DNA from: Frigoriglobus tundricola | Lineage (GTDB): Bacteria > Planctomycetota > Planctomycetia > Gemmatales > Gemmataceae | Direction of reading: 5' to 3' | Length of the DNA stretch: 64,000 bases | Assembly: GCF_013128195.2 (NCBI RefSeq) | Contig: NZ_CP053452.2 | Location: forward strand, 5,270,001-5,334,000 | In this document: positions 25,378-34,687 of the stretch, in pieces | How positions within the stretch are numbered: position 1 is the first letter of the stretch | How the letters are laid out: every line of letters begins with the position of its first letter | Made by a program: the position numbers and the translations under genes | Notes under the pieces: generated by a model | What the model was told of the DNA's origin: nothing | Database searches by the model: none | Seen by the model: the letters and a program-made list of their open reading frames with translations, nothing else

Positions 25378-25543
25378 ACCGAAGGACGAACCGCGCCGCG
25401 CCCGCGAAACACGGCGCGGGGCACATTCGGAACAACGCGCACCATTTGCCCAGCTTCGCGCCGCCGTTCACCAGCTTCGCCAGATCGCGTGAGCCGCTAC
25501 ATTCCGCGCCGTCGATCCCTCCGATACCTTCGGAGGGTGTGCG

Positions 25544-26311
25544 ATGCGGGTCCGGTCACTGTGTCTTGTTCTGGCCACGACGGTCGGGTGTGAGTCCCTC
25601 CGCCCCGCGCCGCCGGTCGCCCCACCCGCTCCACCTACGGTTGCGGTCAAACCGCCCGACCCGCCGAAACCGCCGGTCGAGATCCTTCGCGCTTCGGTGA
25701 GCCAGCCGGAACCGCCGGCACCCGCTCAGCCGCCCGAGGACGACCCGCTGGAGAGCGTGGCGCGGTGCCTCGAACGCGACGACTGGCGCGGCGCGGCGAC
25801 GCACCTCAACTCCTACGTCTGTGCGCACCCGGACCAGCCCCTGTTCCGGTTGCAGCTCGCGGAACTGTACCTGCGCGGCGCCCGCCCGGCGGACGCGCGG
25901 CTTCAGTATGAGCGCTTCATCGCGGATGCGCAATCCGGCCCACCTGCGATCCGGCCGTACATCGTCACCGCGCACATCAAGCTGATGGAGATCGCCCAGC
26001 GGTCCGGTAATCGGTTTGGGGAACTGTTCCATCGTGGGGTGGGGCTGTTACTGCTTGTGGAAGAGCAGGACCGCGCGGCCAATCGGGACGAGAAGTTCTG
26101 CGAGGAGATGTTGTGCAAGGCGCTGCGGGCGCTAACGGACGCCAAGGAGCTGAAGCCGGGCGACCCGCGCGTGCGAATCTACCTGGCGGACGCACTGGAC
26201 CGCACCGGGAACCGGCGGGCCGCCGCCGCCGAGCGCTCGGCGGCGCGGATGCTGCTCCCGAGCAGCGAAATGACCGCCGCCGAGCGGCGACCGATGTTGT
26301 TGGGGGAGTGA
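25544..26311 (+). CDS. Lipoprotein with TPR-like helical repeats
   Basis: The 255 residues begin MRVRSLCLVLATTVGCESLR, a short signal with a lipobox ending in Cys. A Pro-rich segment (residues 20-65) spaces the anchor from the helical part, which reads like tetratricopeptide units (LESVARCLERDDWRGAATHL, FRLQLAELYLRGARPADARL, VRIYLADALDRTGNRRAAAA). TPR proteins bind partner proteins. It may sit in the periplasm. The stop is followed within 5 bases by the second 134-bp repeat. Confidence 0.7.
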   Translation: MRVRSLCLVLATTVGCESLRPAPPVAPPAPPTVAVKPPDPPKPPVEILRASVSQPEPPAPAQPPEDDPLESVARCLERDDWRGAATHLNSYVCAHPDQPLFRLQLAELYLRGARPADARLQYERFIADAQSGPPAIRPYIVTAHIKLMEIAQRSGNRFGELFHRGVGLLLLVEEQDRAANRDEKFCEEMLCKALRALTDAKELKPGDPRVRIYLADALDRTGNRRAAAAERSAARMLLPSSEMTAAERRPMLLGE

Positions 26312-26315
26312 GGAT

Positions 26316-26449
26316 TGTAGGTCGCGGTCGAGCGTGGCTTTGCACGCGAGGCCCGACTGCGGGTGCGCCGTGCGTGCCGGCGCCAGCGGGACACGTGTAA
26401 CTGCGGGCCGTCGGGTCTCGTCGCAAATCCTCCTCGACCGCGCCCTACA
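26316..26449. repeat. 134-bp palindromic repeat, copy 2
   Basis: It starts TGTAGGTCGCGGTCGAGCG, like the copy at 11841, and ends CTCGACCGCGCCCTACA, which has diverged by one base. The centre differs but keeps GGCGCCAGCGGGACACG. It fills the gap between two convergent genes (stops at 26311 and 26453), so it could act as a bidirectional terminator. Confidence 0.8.
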
Positions 26450-26452
26450 AAA

Positions 26453-27421
26453 TCACCGCCGCGGCGGGCTGAAGAAATCGAAGATCGCGTACAGGTTCAG
26501 TTCGCCGTTCACGAGGTAGTGGTCGATGGGCTCGGCCCGGCCGCCGTGGGTGGTAATGGCGTCGAGCGTTTCCTGGATCTCGTTCCACCAGAGCAGCGCG
26601 CGGGCGTCCGGGTTGGTTTTCGCGATCGTTCGGAACGCGGCCCGTTCGTCCAGAAACGCAGCGGCGTCGGCCCGGCCCTGGGCGCGCTGCTCGTCCCGGA
26701 ACTGCCGGGCCTCCTGTTCCAGCTTGTACCGGGTCGCGGCGGCCTGACTGAGCCGCTGGTCGCGCTCCTGTCGGGCCTGCGTCTCCTTCGTACCGATCGC
26801 GGTCTGGGCCTGGGTGACGGCCTCGAACGCGCTCCGCACCTCGTCCGGCGGCGTGAGCAGGGCGACGCTCGCCCGCTGCACGCGGACGCCGAGCCGCAGT
26901 TCCGGCAGGCGCTCGCCGAGCCGGTCCATCACCCACGCCGGGAGCGCGGAACTGCCCGTCAGGAGCACGTGATCGATCGTTCGACCGCCGGCCCACTCGG
27001 CGGCGGCGGCTTCTGCGGCCCGCGTGAGGGTCGCGTCCACCAGTTCGCGGTGGACGGTGTAGTCGTCCAGGTCCTGGTCGGCCTCACCGATGGCGTAGTC
27101 GATAACGAGTTGCACGTTCACGAGGTTCTGGTCGCCGGTGAGCATCTGCCCGGCCGGGGTGCGGGTGCTGTCGCCGGTCGAGCCGCTGGTGTCGCCGGCC
27201 CCCGGATCGTAGCCGACGCGGAGCTGGCGCACCGTGCGCACCGGGATGCGGTCCACACGGTCCACGCCCCACGGCAGCCCGAAGCCGAGCCCCGGCCCCG
27301 GCCGCGCGACCACCTGGCCGAACCGGCGCACGACCGCGCGCTCGTCCGGCCCGACCTGGTAGACGCCGGTGAGCAGGTACGCGACGGCAAGGAGCGCGAG
27401 TAGGTAGCGGGCGCGAAACAT
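26453..27421 (-). CDS. HflK-like SPFH-domain membrane protein
   Basis: The protein has 322 residues. ATG 27421 has AGGAG seven bases upstream. A single N-terminal membrane helix (YLLALLAVAYLLTGVYQV) is followed by the SPFH/prohibitin core: GPDERAVVRRFGQVVARPGPG, then RIPVRTVRQLRVGYDPG and LTGDQNLVNVQLVIDYAI. A Gln/Arg/Ala-rich helix (ETQARQERDQRLSQAAATRY) comes near the end. HflK pairs with HflC to modulate the membrane protease FtsH. The HflC-like gene is directly upstream on the same strand. Confidence 0.82.
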   Translation of the reverse strand: MFRARYLLALLAVAYLLTGVYQVGPDERAVVRRFGQVVARPGPGLGFGLPWGVDRVDRIPVRTVRQLRVGYDPGAGDTSGSTGDSTRTPAGQMLTGDQNLVNVQLVIDYAIGEADQDLDDYTVHRELVDATLTRAAEAAAAEWAGGRTIDHVLLTGSSALPAWVMDRLGERLPELRLGVRVQRASVALLTPPDEVRSAFEAVTQAQTAIGTKETQARQERDQRLSQAAATRYKLEQEARQFRDEQRAQGRADAAAFLDERAAFRTIAKTNPDARALLWWNEIQETLDAITTHGGRAEPIDHYLVNGELNLYAIFDFFSPPRR

Positions 27422-27534
27422 GGCACTCCTGACGAACGCCGACCGCAAGGTCGGGTAGCGGGCGAGCGACGCGGGTTTCCTTGGGATGACCGGCCGTTCT
27501 TGCGGTCGGCGTTCGCCAAATTCGGTCGTGGCCT

Positions 27535-27592
27535 TTTGTGGTGCCGGCGTCCCGCCTGCTTAACTTTGCAGGCGAGGCACCGGCACCACAAA
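27535..27592. repeat. 58-bp palindrome in the hfl gene pair
   Basis: Inverted ends TTTGTGGTGCCGGCG and CACCGGCACCACAAA surround an inner pair GCCTGC/GCAGGC. It lies between the HflC-like and HflK-like genes. A second imperfect pair (GAACGCCGACCGCAAG at 27434 and CTTGCGGTCGGCGTTC at about 27499) sits beside it. Both may act as mRNA stem-loops that set relative expression. Confidence 0.65.
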
Positions 27593-27610
27593 CGAAGCCC
27601 CCACCCCAAG

Positions 27611-28663
27611 TCACGGCTTCTTGGGCGCGGGCGGCCCGTCGAACGCCTGTTTCAGCAGCGGGTGCTTGGTGCTCAGCATCAGCAGGCTGCGCCCCCCCGA
27701 CACGATCTTGCGGAACGAGCGCAGGCTCTCGAGGAACAGGTAGAACTCGGTGTCCTGGGCGTAGGCGGCGGAGCGGATGACGGCCGCTTCGGCGGTCGCC
27801 CGGCCCTCCACCGTCGTCTTCTCCGCCTTCGCGGTGGCCTCGATGGTGCGGGCGGCCCGGTCGGCGTCGGTGATGATGTCCGAGGCCCGCTTGCGGCCCT
27901 CGCTGTCGTAGTCGGCCGCCTTCTTCGCCCGCTCGCTGCGGATGCGCTCGGCGATGCTGCTCCGCACCGCTTCCGGGTAGCTGAACCGGCGGATGCGGAC
28001 GTCGAGGACCAGGATGCCGTACTCCGCGAGGGCCTTGACGCGCAGGTCGTCGGCCGGCGCGGGGGGGCCGCCGAACAGGCTCTCCGAGCCGAGCAGGCGG
28101 CGGCGGACGCGCTCGTTCCGCTCGTCGATGAGGCGGCCGTCCTCCAGGCGGAACGGCGCATCGGGCAGCCCCGTCACCGCCCCGCCGCCGAGCGCGGCGA
28201 GCGTCGTCTGCGTGTCGGTGACGCCGATGAGGTCGTCGATGGGCATCGTGCTGATGACCGCGGCGAGCCGGCCGTTGATGAGCGGGCCGAGGATCTTCTT
28301 CGCCTGTTCCGGGGTGCGGACGGCCTTCACGAACCGGTCGGCGGCGTCGGCCACGGGGATCTTCCAGGTCACGAACGCGTCCACGGCGAGCGTCTTGTCG
28401 ACGGTCCGGTTGACCGGGTCGCGCGTGAGCGATTCGACGGCGGGGAGGTCGAACGACTGCACCCGGCGGTCGATGCGGATGACCGAATCGACCGGCCACG
28501 GGGCTTTGACGTGCAGCCCGGCGTCGGTGCCGCCGTCGCGGATCGCCTCGACGTGGCCGAACCGGGTGACGTACACGAACTCGGCCACGTCCACGGCGTA
28601 GAACGCGGTCCGCGCCCACAGGGCCAGGAGGACGCACGCGAGGATCAGGAGGGAGCGGTTCAT
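27611..28663 (-). CDS. HflC-like SPFH-domain membrane protein
   Basis: The protein has 350 residues with one N-terminal membrane helix (MNRSLLILACVLLALWA) and the SPFH core: VYVTRFGHVEAIRDGGTDAG, HVKAPWPVDSVIRIDRR and DAFVTWKIPVADAADRFVKA. The coiled region SERAKKAADYDSEGRKRASD and then YAQDTEFYLFLESLRSF matches the HflC C-terminus. With the following HflK-like gene it should form the ring around FtsH. The gap to the next gene holds palindromes instead of a tight overlap. Confidence 0.85.
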   Translation of the reverse strand: MNRSLLILACVLLALWARTAFYAVDVAEFVYVTRFGHVEAIRDGGTDAGLHVKAPWPVDSVIRIDRRVQSFDLPAVESLTRDPVNRTVDKTLAVDAFVTWKIPVADAADRFVKAVRTPEQAKKILGPLINGRLAAVISTMPIDDLIGVTDTQTTLAALGGGAVTGLPDAPFRLEDGRLIDERNERVRRRLLGSESLFGGPPAPADDLRVKALAEYGILVLDVRIRRFSYPEAVRSSIAERIRSERAKKAADYDSEGRKRASDIITDADRAARTIEATAKAEKTTVEGRATAEAAVIRSAAYAQDTEFYLFLESLRSFRKIVSGGRSLLMLSTKHPLLKQAFDGPPAPKKP

Positions 28664-28680
28664 ATGTCGTTGAAGAACCC

Positions 28681-28778
28681 GACCCCCCAGCCCCCTTCCC
28701 TAATGAAGGAAGGGGGGAGAAAGAGGTCGCGGCTTTTCTCCCCCTTCCTTCTTAGGGAAGGGGGCTGGGGGTTAGGTC
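28681..28778. repeat. 98-bp palindromic repeat
   Basis: Inverted ends GACCCCCCAGCCCCCTTCCC and GGGAAGGGGGCTGGGGGTTA enclose a second inverted pair (GGAAGGGGGGAGAAA and TTTCTCCCCCTTCC). It occupies nearly all the gap between the hydrolase stop and the HflC-like start. The type resembles the repeat at 63075 in its CCCTCCCT and CCCTTCCC content, but the two are not the same sequence. Confidence 0.7.
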
Positions 28779-28783
28779 GCCTT

Positions 28784-30880
28784 TCACTTCACCAGCCACT
28801 CGGCCGCCTTGACGGCGTCGAGCTTGGCGGCGTTGCGGGTCAGCTTATTGGCGGCCCCGGCGGCTTCATAGGCGGCGCGGGAAAGTTGACCGGTTCCGGT
28901 CCCCATCTGATTATGAACCAGCACCTCGCCCGGCGCACAGAGCGCGAGGAACGCGCCCAGCCCGCCGTACTTGACCGCGCCCGGCAGCATCATCGGATCC
29001 GCGGGGTCTTTGATGTCCTCGAACCGGAACTGGTTCAGGTCGGCCACCGTCTTCGTGATCACGTCGCCCGCGAGCGCTCGCGCCAGGACGGCCACCACCC
29101 CGAACTCGCCCCACCCGACGAGGTGGATCTTCTTCGTATCCTTTTTTGATTTCACGTAAGCAATGGCCAAAAGGGCATCGGCCACGCGGTTCGCCAGAAC
29201 CGAGCGGTTGTACCCGTAGGTGTAGCCCGCGAAGGTCTTGTCCACCGCGAAGGGTTTCGGGAACACATTGCCGCCGGTGCCGAGCAGGTCCGGCGTGAGC
29301 AGCGAGAGGCCGGTGTCGAGCAGGGTCCGAGCAGCCGGCGTCACCTTTCCCTTATCGATGATACTCGCCTTGCCTTCGGGGTGCAGCCACACCACGACGT
29401 GCCCGCTCGCTTTGACCCCCAGCACCCGCGTACACGGAACGCGGTCCTTTTCGCCCTTGTGGCTGAGCGCGACTGTTTCCAGCGCGTCGCCGGAACTCAT
29501 GAGCGTCGCGCTCAGGCGGACGGGGTCGGCGATCTCTTTCGGCAACTCGCTGTTCACCATCACCCGGAGTGCGGTGCTCACCACCCGCTTGTACTCGGCC
29601 AGGCCGTCCGCGTTCTTCGGAGCGAGCTGCTCCATCTGATCGTTACAGTCCTGGGTCATCCACTCGCGCAGCCGGGCCGCGTTCACCTCGTCCTTCGGGC
29701 GCGGGTGCTTCTCGTCGAACACGCTCAGCTCTTTCGTCGGCGTGACCGGCGTGAACGCCGGCTCCTTCACCGTTTCGTCCTTGCCCATGAGGTGCTTCAG
29801 GAACCACGCGTACATCATCTGCCGGGCGTGAACGTTGTACTGGTGCCCGTACTCCGGCCACGCCTTAGCCGCGACCTTGTCCTTCGCGCCATACAGTTCG
29901 TAGAGCTGCTGGAGTTCGGGGTAGCCCTTGGTCATGATCTCCTTGGTCCAGTCGTTCGCGGCGCTCATGCCGAGCGGCTTGGGCGCGAAGAGCGCGGCGA
30001 TCTCGACGTTGCCCGTGTTCACCCGCAGCAGCGAGCAGTTCTCGCACACGCACCCGCCCTGCATCCCGGTGCTCACCATCACCGCCGGGAACGCGCACGC
30101 CAGCCGATCGTCCAGCGCCGCCAGCATGAACGTCTGCGTCCCGCCGCCGCTCGCGCCGGTCATCCCGAGCTTCTTCGCGTCCACGTCCGGCAGCGACGAG
30201 AGGAAGTCCAGCGCCCGGATGCTGTTCCACGTCTGGAGCCCCATCGCGCTCTGCAACCGCAACTCGGCCGCGACATCGGCGAACCCCTTGCCGTGCGGAA
30301 CGGCGGTGCTGTCGGCGACTCCCACCATGTCGTACTGGAAGACGACGAACCCGAGCGTCGCCAGCGTCGCCGGCAGCGCCTGCATGAAGTACCGGCCCCG
30401 GTCCGGGTCCGGCTCGCCCCCGCTCTTCACACTCGCCGCGCCCGCCTTCTCCCCCGCGTCGTGGAACCGGCCGTCCGCCCAGTGCCCGTGCGCGAACAGT
30501 ACACCCGGACGCTTCACGGTCCCGCCCGGTGTGCCCTTCGGGCGGTACAGGTTCCCGCACACGTAGTGACCCGGGGTGCTCGCGAAGAACACCTTCTCGA
30601 TCGTGTACTCGCCCTTGTCGATCGCACCGTGTATCGTGGGGTTCAGCGGCGCCTTCTCCGGCATGGGCCAGAGCCCCGTCGCGACCAACAGTTGCTCACG
30701 GAGTTGCTTCCGCCGCGCCTCCCACGCCTCCTTCGATTTGGGCGCCACGAACGGGAACTCGTCGTTCAGCGTCTTGGGGGGGCCGAGCCGCGCGTCGGCC
30801 GCGGAGACCGGCGAACAGACGAAATCCGAAGCCAGCAACCCGAGGGCGGGAAGGGCCAGAACGTCGCGCCGGGTCAGCAT
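28784..30880 (-). CDS. Tat-exported alpha/beta hydrolase (acetyl-xylan-esterase-like), two-module
   Basis: The protein has 698 residues. It begins MLTRRDVLALPALGLLASDF, a twin-arginine type signal. The first half is an alpha/beta hydrolase: RPGVLFAHGHWADGR, FVVFQYDMVGVADS, the nucleophile elbow KLGMTGASGGGTQTFML, and a late GHQYN as the likely His. A second, weaker hydrolase-like module follows (VVVWLHPEGKASIID, KIHLVGWGEFGVVAVLARAL). I infer a periplasmic esterase acting on polysaccharide esters or similar; the substrate is unknown. An upstream in-frame start would put residues before the Tat motif. Confidence 0.8.
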   Translation of the reverse strand: MLTRRDVLALPALGLLASDFVCSPVSAADARLGPPKTLNDEFPFVAPKSKEAWEARRKQLREQLLVATGLWPMPEKAPLNPTIHGAIDKGEYTIEKVFFASTPGHYVCGNLYRPKGTPGGTVKRPGVLFAHGHWADGRFHDAGEKAGAASVKSGGEPDPDRGRYFMQALPATLATLGFVVFQYDMVGVADSTAVPHGKGFADVAAELRLQSAMGLQTWNSIRALDFLSSLPDVDAKKLGMTGASGGGTQTFMLAALDDRLACAFPAVMVSTGMQGGCVCENCSLLRVNTGNVEIAALFAPKPLGMSAANDWTKEIMTKGYPELQQLYELYGAKDKVAAKAWPEYGHQYNVHARQMMYAWFLKHLMGKDETVKEPAFTPVTPTKELSVFDEKHPRPKDEVNAARLREWMTQDCNDQMEQLAPKNADGLAEYKRVVSTALRVMVNSELPKEIADPVRLSATLMSSGDALETVALSHKGEKDRVPCTRVLGVKASGHVVVWLHPEGKASIIDKGKVTPAARTLLDTGLSLLTPDLLGTGGNVFPKPFAVDKTFAGYTYGYNRSVLANRVADALLAIAYVKSKKDTKKIHLVGWGEFGVVAVLARALAGDVITKTVADLNQFRFEDIKDPADPMMLPGAVKYGGLGAFLALCAPGEVLVHNQMGTGTGQLSRAAYEAAGAANKLTRNAAKLDAVKAAEWLVK

Positions 30881-31135
30881 GGGGGGTACTCCGGGGGGGA
30901 AAAGAGGTGCGCCGAAGGTACGCGAGCGCGTGCCCTGCGTCAACGATGTGATCGCTGAAGGGAGCGCTCCGGCTCTCGGTCGGCACTCGCCCGGTGGTCG
31001 GCTGTACGCGAGGGGAACCGGCCTGCGCGGTCAACGGCGGGCCGATACAACGAGAGGGCGGCGCGCCCGCCGGCATCGCGCCGCACAATTCACGGGCGCT
31101 CCGGTGCCGCCATTCTGAACCCCCGGTGATTACGG

Positions 31136-31636
31136 ATGCACGCTCTTCCCCGCGGGAACGGAACCGACAAGACGGCCTTCTACACCGAGTTGAACGCCGG
31201 CCTCGCCGCGGTGCTAGAGGGCGAGCGGGACCTCATCGCCAACGCCGCCAACTGCGCGGCGGTGCTGTTTCACGCCCTGCCCGACGTCAACTGGGCCGGG
31301 TTCTACTTTCTGCGGGGGCCGGATCTGGTCCTGGGACCGTTTCAGGGAAAGCCCGCGTGTGTGCGGATCGCGCTCGGTCGTGGCGTCTGTGGAACCGCGG
31401 CGGCGGCGCGCCGGACCGTCATCGTTCCCGGCGTCCATCAGTTCGCGGGCCACATCGCCTGTGATTCGGCGTCCAACTCCGAAATCGTGGTGCCGCTCCT
31501 GACCGGAGACCGGCTCATCGGGGTGCTCGATGTCGACAGCGCTTCGTTCAGTCGTTTCGATGAGTCCGATGCCGAGGGGTTGCGCGCGGTCGCCGCGGCC
31601 GTCCTGGCCGGGTCCGATGTCGCGTATCCGCTCTGA
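31136..31636 (+). CDS. Free methionine-(R)-sulfoxide reductase (GAF domain, fRMsr)
   Basis: The 166 residues form one GAF domain: CAAVLFHALPDVNWAGFYFL, GPFQGKPACVRIALGRGVCG, then HIACDSASNSEIVVPLL and LIGVLDVDSASFSRFDE. The three cysteines in PACVRI, GRGVCG and HIACDS match the catalytic and resolving Cys set of the family (E. coli YebR/MsrC). The enzyme reduces free methionine-R-sulfoxide using thioredoxin, in the cytoplasm. It appears complete. Confidence 0.92.
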   Translation: MHALPRGNGTDKTAFYTELNAGLAAVLEGERDLIANAANCAAVLFHALPDVNWAGFYFLRGPDLVLGPFQGKPACVRIALGRGVCGTAAAARRTVIVPGVHQFAGHIACDSASNSEIVVPLLTGDRLIGVLDVDSASFSRFDESDAEGLRAVAAAVLAGSDVAYPL

Positions 31637-31751
31637 AACGCCCGAACCTGACTGGAAACGGGCCGTGCCCTCGTACACGGTCGGGTTGATGTCATCTGTT
31701 TCTGTGTTTGTGGCACCGTGTGCCCGCCGGTGCCACGGATGAGGAGCCGCC

Positions 31752-34646
31752 ATGAATGATCGCGCGCGCCGGCTCGGGCTGACGTGTTTTGTCCTGCTCG
31801 CAGTCGGGACGGTCCGATCCGCCGAGGAACCCGCCAAGACCCCGGACGTCCCGGTCGCCCGTCCGGTGGTCCGGGAAGTGACTGACTATGAAGACTTCAC
31901 CGGCCGGACCGAAGCGTCCAGGAGCGTGGAACTGCGCCCCCGTGTCACCGGCTACCTGACAAAAACCTCCTTCAAGGAGGGGGACCGGGTCAAGGACGGG
32001 GACGTCCTTTTCGAGATCGACCCGCGCCTCTGCCGGGCCCAGTTAGACCAGGCCCTCGCCCGGGTGGCACGCAGTACGGCCGCACTCAAACGCGTGCGGG
32101 CCGCCCTGGCCCGCGACCGGGCCGCTGCAAAAGCGGTTCCCGGCAGCATCAGCCAAGAGCAACTCGATGAGCGCGAAGGGGCCGTGCAGGAGGCCGAGGC
32201 CGACGTCACCGTGTCCGAAGCCAACGTCACGCTCCACAAGCTCAACCTGAGTTTCTGCAAGGTGGCCGCCCCCGTCAGCGGCCGGATCGGGAGGTGCCTC
32301 GTCGATCCGGGCAACTTGGTCCAACAGGATCAGACCCAGCTGGCGACCATCGTGGTATCGAGCCCGATATACGTCAGCTTCGATATCGACGAGCGCACGT
32401 TCATTCGGCTGTGGCGCGCGATTAAGCGCGACAAGGTTGAGCGCGACACGTTCCCGGTCGCCGTCGGGCTGGCCGACGAGGAGGGCTTTCCCCGTTCCGG
32501 CGTGACGGACTTCACCGCCAACACGATAGACCTGGACACCGGCACGCTCCGCGTGCGGGCCACCCTGGCCAACACAGACGGGCTGCTGGTGCCCGGCATG
32601 TTCGTTCGGGTCCGGCTAGCGATGGGCGCGCCATACAAGGCCCCACTGGTGAGCGACCGCGCCATCGCGTCGGACCAGGGGCTCAAATTCGTCTACGTCG
32701 TCGACGCGGAGAACAAGGTGCAGTACCGCCGGGTCGCCCTCGGCCAGTTACAGTCGGACGGCCTGCGCGCGATTACCAAAGGGCTCGAACCGGACGACCG
32801 GGTTGTCACCGGGCGCCTGACCGGGCTGCGGCCGGGGATGACGGTTCGGCCGCGGGAAGCGGCCGCGCCCGTTCCGAAGCTCCCGGAAAAAACCGATGAG
32901 CCCCCGTCGGTCCGCGGGCAGGCGGGGCCGGGCATCCTCGTGGAAGCCACTTACCCCGGGGCCAGCGCCCGGGTGGTCTCGGACTCCGTGCGCTGGCCCA
33001 TTGAACAGCAGGTGGCCGGGCTCGAGAAGATTCGCTCCCTGCGCTCGCGCTGCGCCCGGGACGGCAAGTACGCCCTCGACATCAACTTCGTCCCTGGTAC
33101 CGACCTGGGGCAGGCCCAGGTGCTGGTGCAGAACCGCGCGAGCCTGGCCTCGCCGCTGCTTCCCACTGCGGTCCAGGAGGCCGGTATCACCGTCGGGACC
33201 GGGACGGCCGGGGTGCTGCTGATCGTCAACCTGGTCTCGCCGCGGGAGGAGCACAAGCAGCCGTACCTGGGCCACTACGCCCACATCCAGCTCAAGGACG
33301 AGTTGGCACGCGTGCGCGGCGTGGGCAAGGTCGCTCTGCTCGGCACCAGCGACCTCGGCCTGCGTATCCAGATCGACCCGGACCGGCTGGCCGCCCTCAA
33401 CCTGAACACCGAGGACGTGGCCCGGGTGCTGCGGAAGGAAAATCGGCTCGAACTCGCGGACTCAGAGAAGCTGGGGAACCTGATCGTAAAAGCCGACGGC
33501 GAGCGCCGCGGGGTCCGCGTGCGGGACGTCGCCCGCGTCGAACTCGGTGCCGGTCGGCCGCAGAGCGAAGCGCTCTGGGACGGCAAGCCGGTCGCCACCC
33601 TGGTCGTTCACTTGACCGGGGAGATCGCCCCGCGAAGGGTCCGGGCCGCCCTTCAGGAAAGACTGGACGACCTCCGCCTCCGGTTGCCCAAGGGGCTCGA
33701 CCTCGACGTCACCTTCGACTTCACCGCGAACCTGGACGCCTTCGAGCGGCCCGCGTCTGCTGAGTACTTGGTGTTCGACCTGGACGTACCGGCCGCTTCC
33801 ACCGAAGGCACCGAGCAGGTGCTCGAGCGGAGCGAAGCCCTGCTGCGCCGCGTCCCCGGCGTGCGAAGCGTCCTGGCCCTGTCCGCGAACCCGTTCGACC
33901 TGTTCGGCGGGCGCCCCTGCCTCCTGGCCCGGTTGAGCCCCGCGGACGCGCGGAAGGCCACACGAGCGGAGATCATCAAGGCGGCCCGGACCCGGCTCGG
34001 CGCGCTCGAAGAGGTGACCGTCCGCGTGCGCGATCTCTCGGCGGGGGGCTTCCCGCGCTGCGGGTACCCCATCGACCTGGTTCTCAACGGCCCCGACCTG
34101 GTCGAAGTGCAGAACTGGGCCGACCAGTTGACCGAGCGGCTCCGACAGAGCAAGGCGTTCACCGACGTGTGGGCGAACCCCGATTCCGTGCCGCGGCCGG
34201 GCCGGCTCGTGGACGTCAACCGCGAACTCGCCGCGGCCCGGGGCGTGGCCCTCGCGGACGTCTTCAGCACGATCGACGCGTACTCCGGCGCGGTGCCGGT
34301 CAATCATTTCAACAGCTTCGGCCGGATGTGGCCCGTCGAGATCCGGACGCAGGCCCGGTCGGGCGACTGGGCCGCGGGTCTGGGAAAGCTCAAGGTCCGC
34401 AACGCGAAGGGACTGATGGTGCCGCTGGCCTCCGTCGTGCGGGTGCGCGAAGTGGAGGAGCCGCTCGCACTGGACTTCTTCGAACTCCGTCCGACGGTGG
34501 AAATCACGGCCAACCCGGAATCCGGGGTCACGGTCGCAGCCGCGCAGAAGGCGTGTACCGCACTGGCGGACGAGGTTCGTAAGGAACTGGGGCTGTCGGG
34601 GGACTACCGGTTGACCTGGTTGACGGGGGGTGCTAGCGGAAAATAA
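31752..34646 (+). CDS. Fusion of RND membrane-fusion protein and RND porter domains, without transporter membrane helices
   Basis: The protein has 964 residues. A signal peptide (to about 24) is followed by a full adaptor: VELRPRVTGYLTKTSFKEGD (lipoyl), an alpha hairpin (residues 95-155), and FCKVAAPVSGRIGRCLVDPG onward to about 380. Then come RND pore and docking domains: EATYPGASARVVSDSVRWPI, PTAVQEAGITV, LARVRGVGKVALLGTSDLGL, IQIDPDRLAALNLNTEDVAR, and later YPIDLVLNGPDLVEVQNWAD and VDVNRELAAARGVALADVF. The TM1 and TM2-12 segments that should interrupt these are absent, as is the proton-relay Asp pair. It looks like a soluble periplasmic fusion, so a normal pump role is unlikely. Confidence 0.85.
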   Translation: MNDRARRLGLTCFVLLAVGTVRSAEEPAKTPDVPVARPVVREVTDYEDFTGRTEASRSVELRPRVTGYLTKTSFKEGDRVKDGDVLFEIDPRLCRAQLDQALARVARSTAALKRVRAALARDRAAAKAVPGSISQEQLDEREGAVQEAEADVTVSEANVTLHKLNLSFCKVAAPVSGRIGRCLVDPGNLVQQDQTQLATIVVSSPIYVSFDIDERTFIRLWRAIKRDKVERDTFPVAVGLADEEGFPRSGVTDFTANTIDLDTGTLRVRATLANTDGLLVPGMFVRVRLAMGAPYKAPLVSDRAIASDQGLKFVYVVDAENKVQYRRVALGQLQSDGLRAITKGLEPDDRVVTGRLTGLRPGMTVRPREAAAPVPKLPEKTDEPPSVRGQAGPGILVEATYPGASARVVSDSVRWPIEQQVAGLEKIRSLRSRCARDGKYALDINFVPGTDLGQAQVLVQNRASLASPLLPTAVQEAGITVGTGTAGVLLIVNLVSPREEHKQPYLGHYAHIQLKDELARVRGVGKVALLGTSDLGLRIQIDPDRLAALNLNTEDVARVLRKENRLELADSEKLGNLIVKADGERRGVRVRDVARVELGAGRPQSEALWDGKPVATLVVHLTGEIAPRRVRAALQERLDDLRLRLPKGLDLDVTFDFTANLDAFERPASAEYLVFDLDVPAASTEGTEQVLERSEALLRRVPGVRSVLALSANPFDLFGGRPCLLARLSPADARKATRAEIIKAARTRLGALEEVTVRVRDLSAGGFPRCGYPIDLVLNGPDLVEVQNWADQLTERLRQSKAFTDVWANPDSVPRPGRLVDVNRELAAARGVALADVFSTIDAYSGAVPVNHFNSFGRMWPVEIRTQARSGDWAAGLGKLKVRNAKGLMVPLASVVRVREVEEPLALDFFELRPTVEITANPESGVTVAAAQKACTALADEVRKELGLSGDYRLTWLTGGASGK

Positions 34647-34687
34647 GTGCGGACCGGGCCGGGTTCGGAGCGGTCGCCCGCAGGAAC

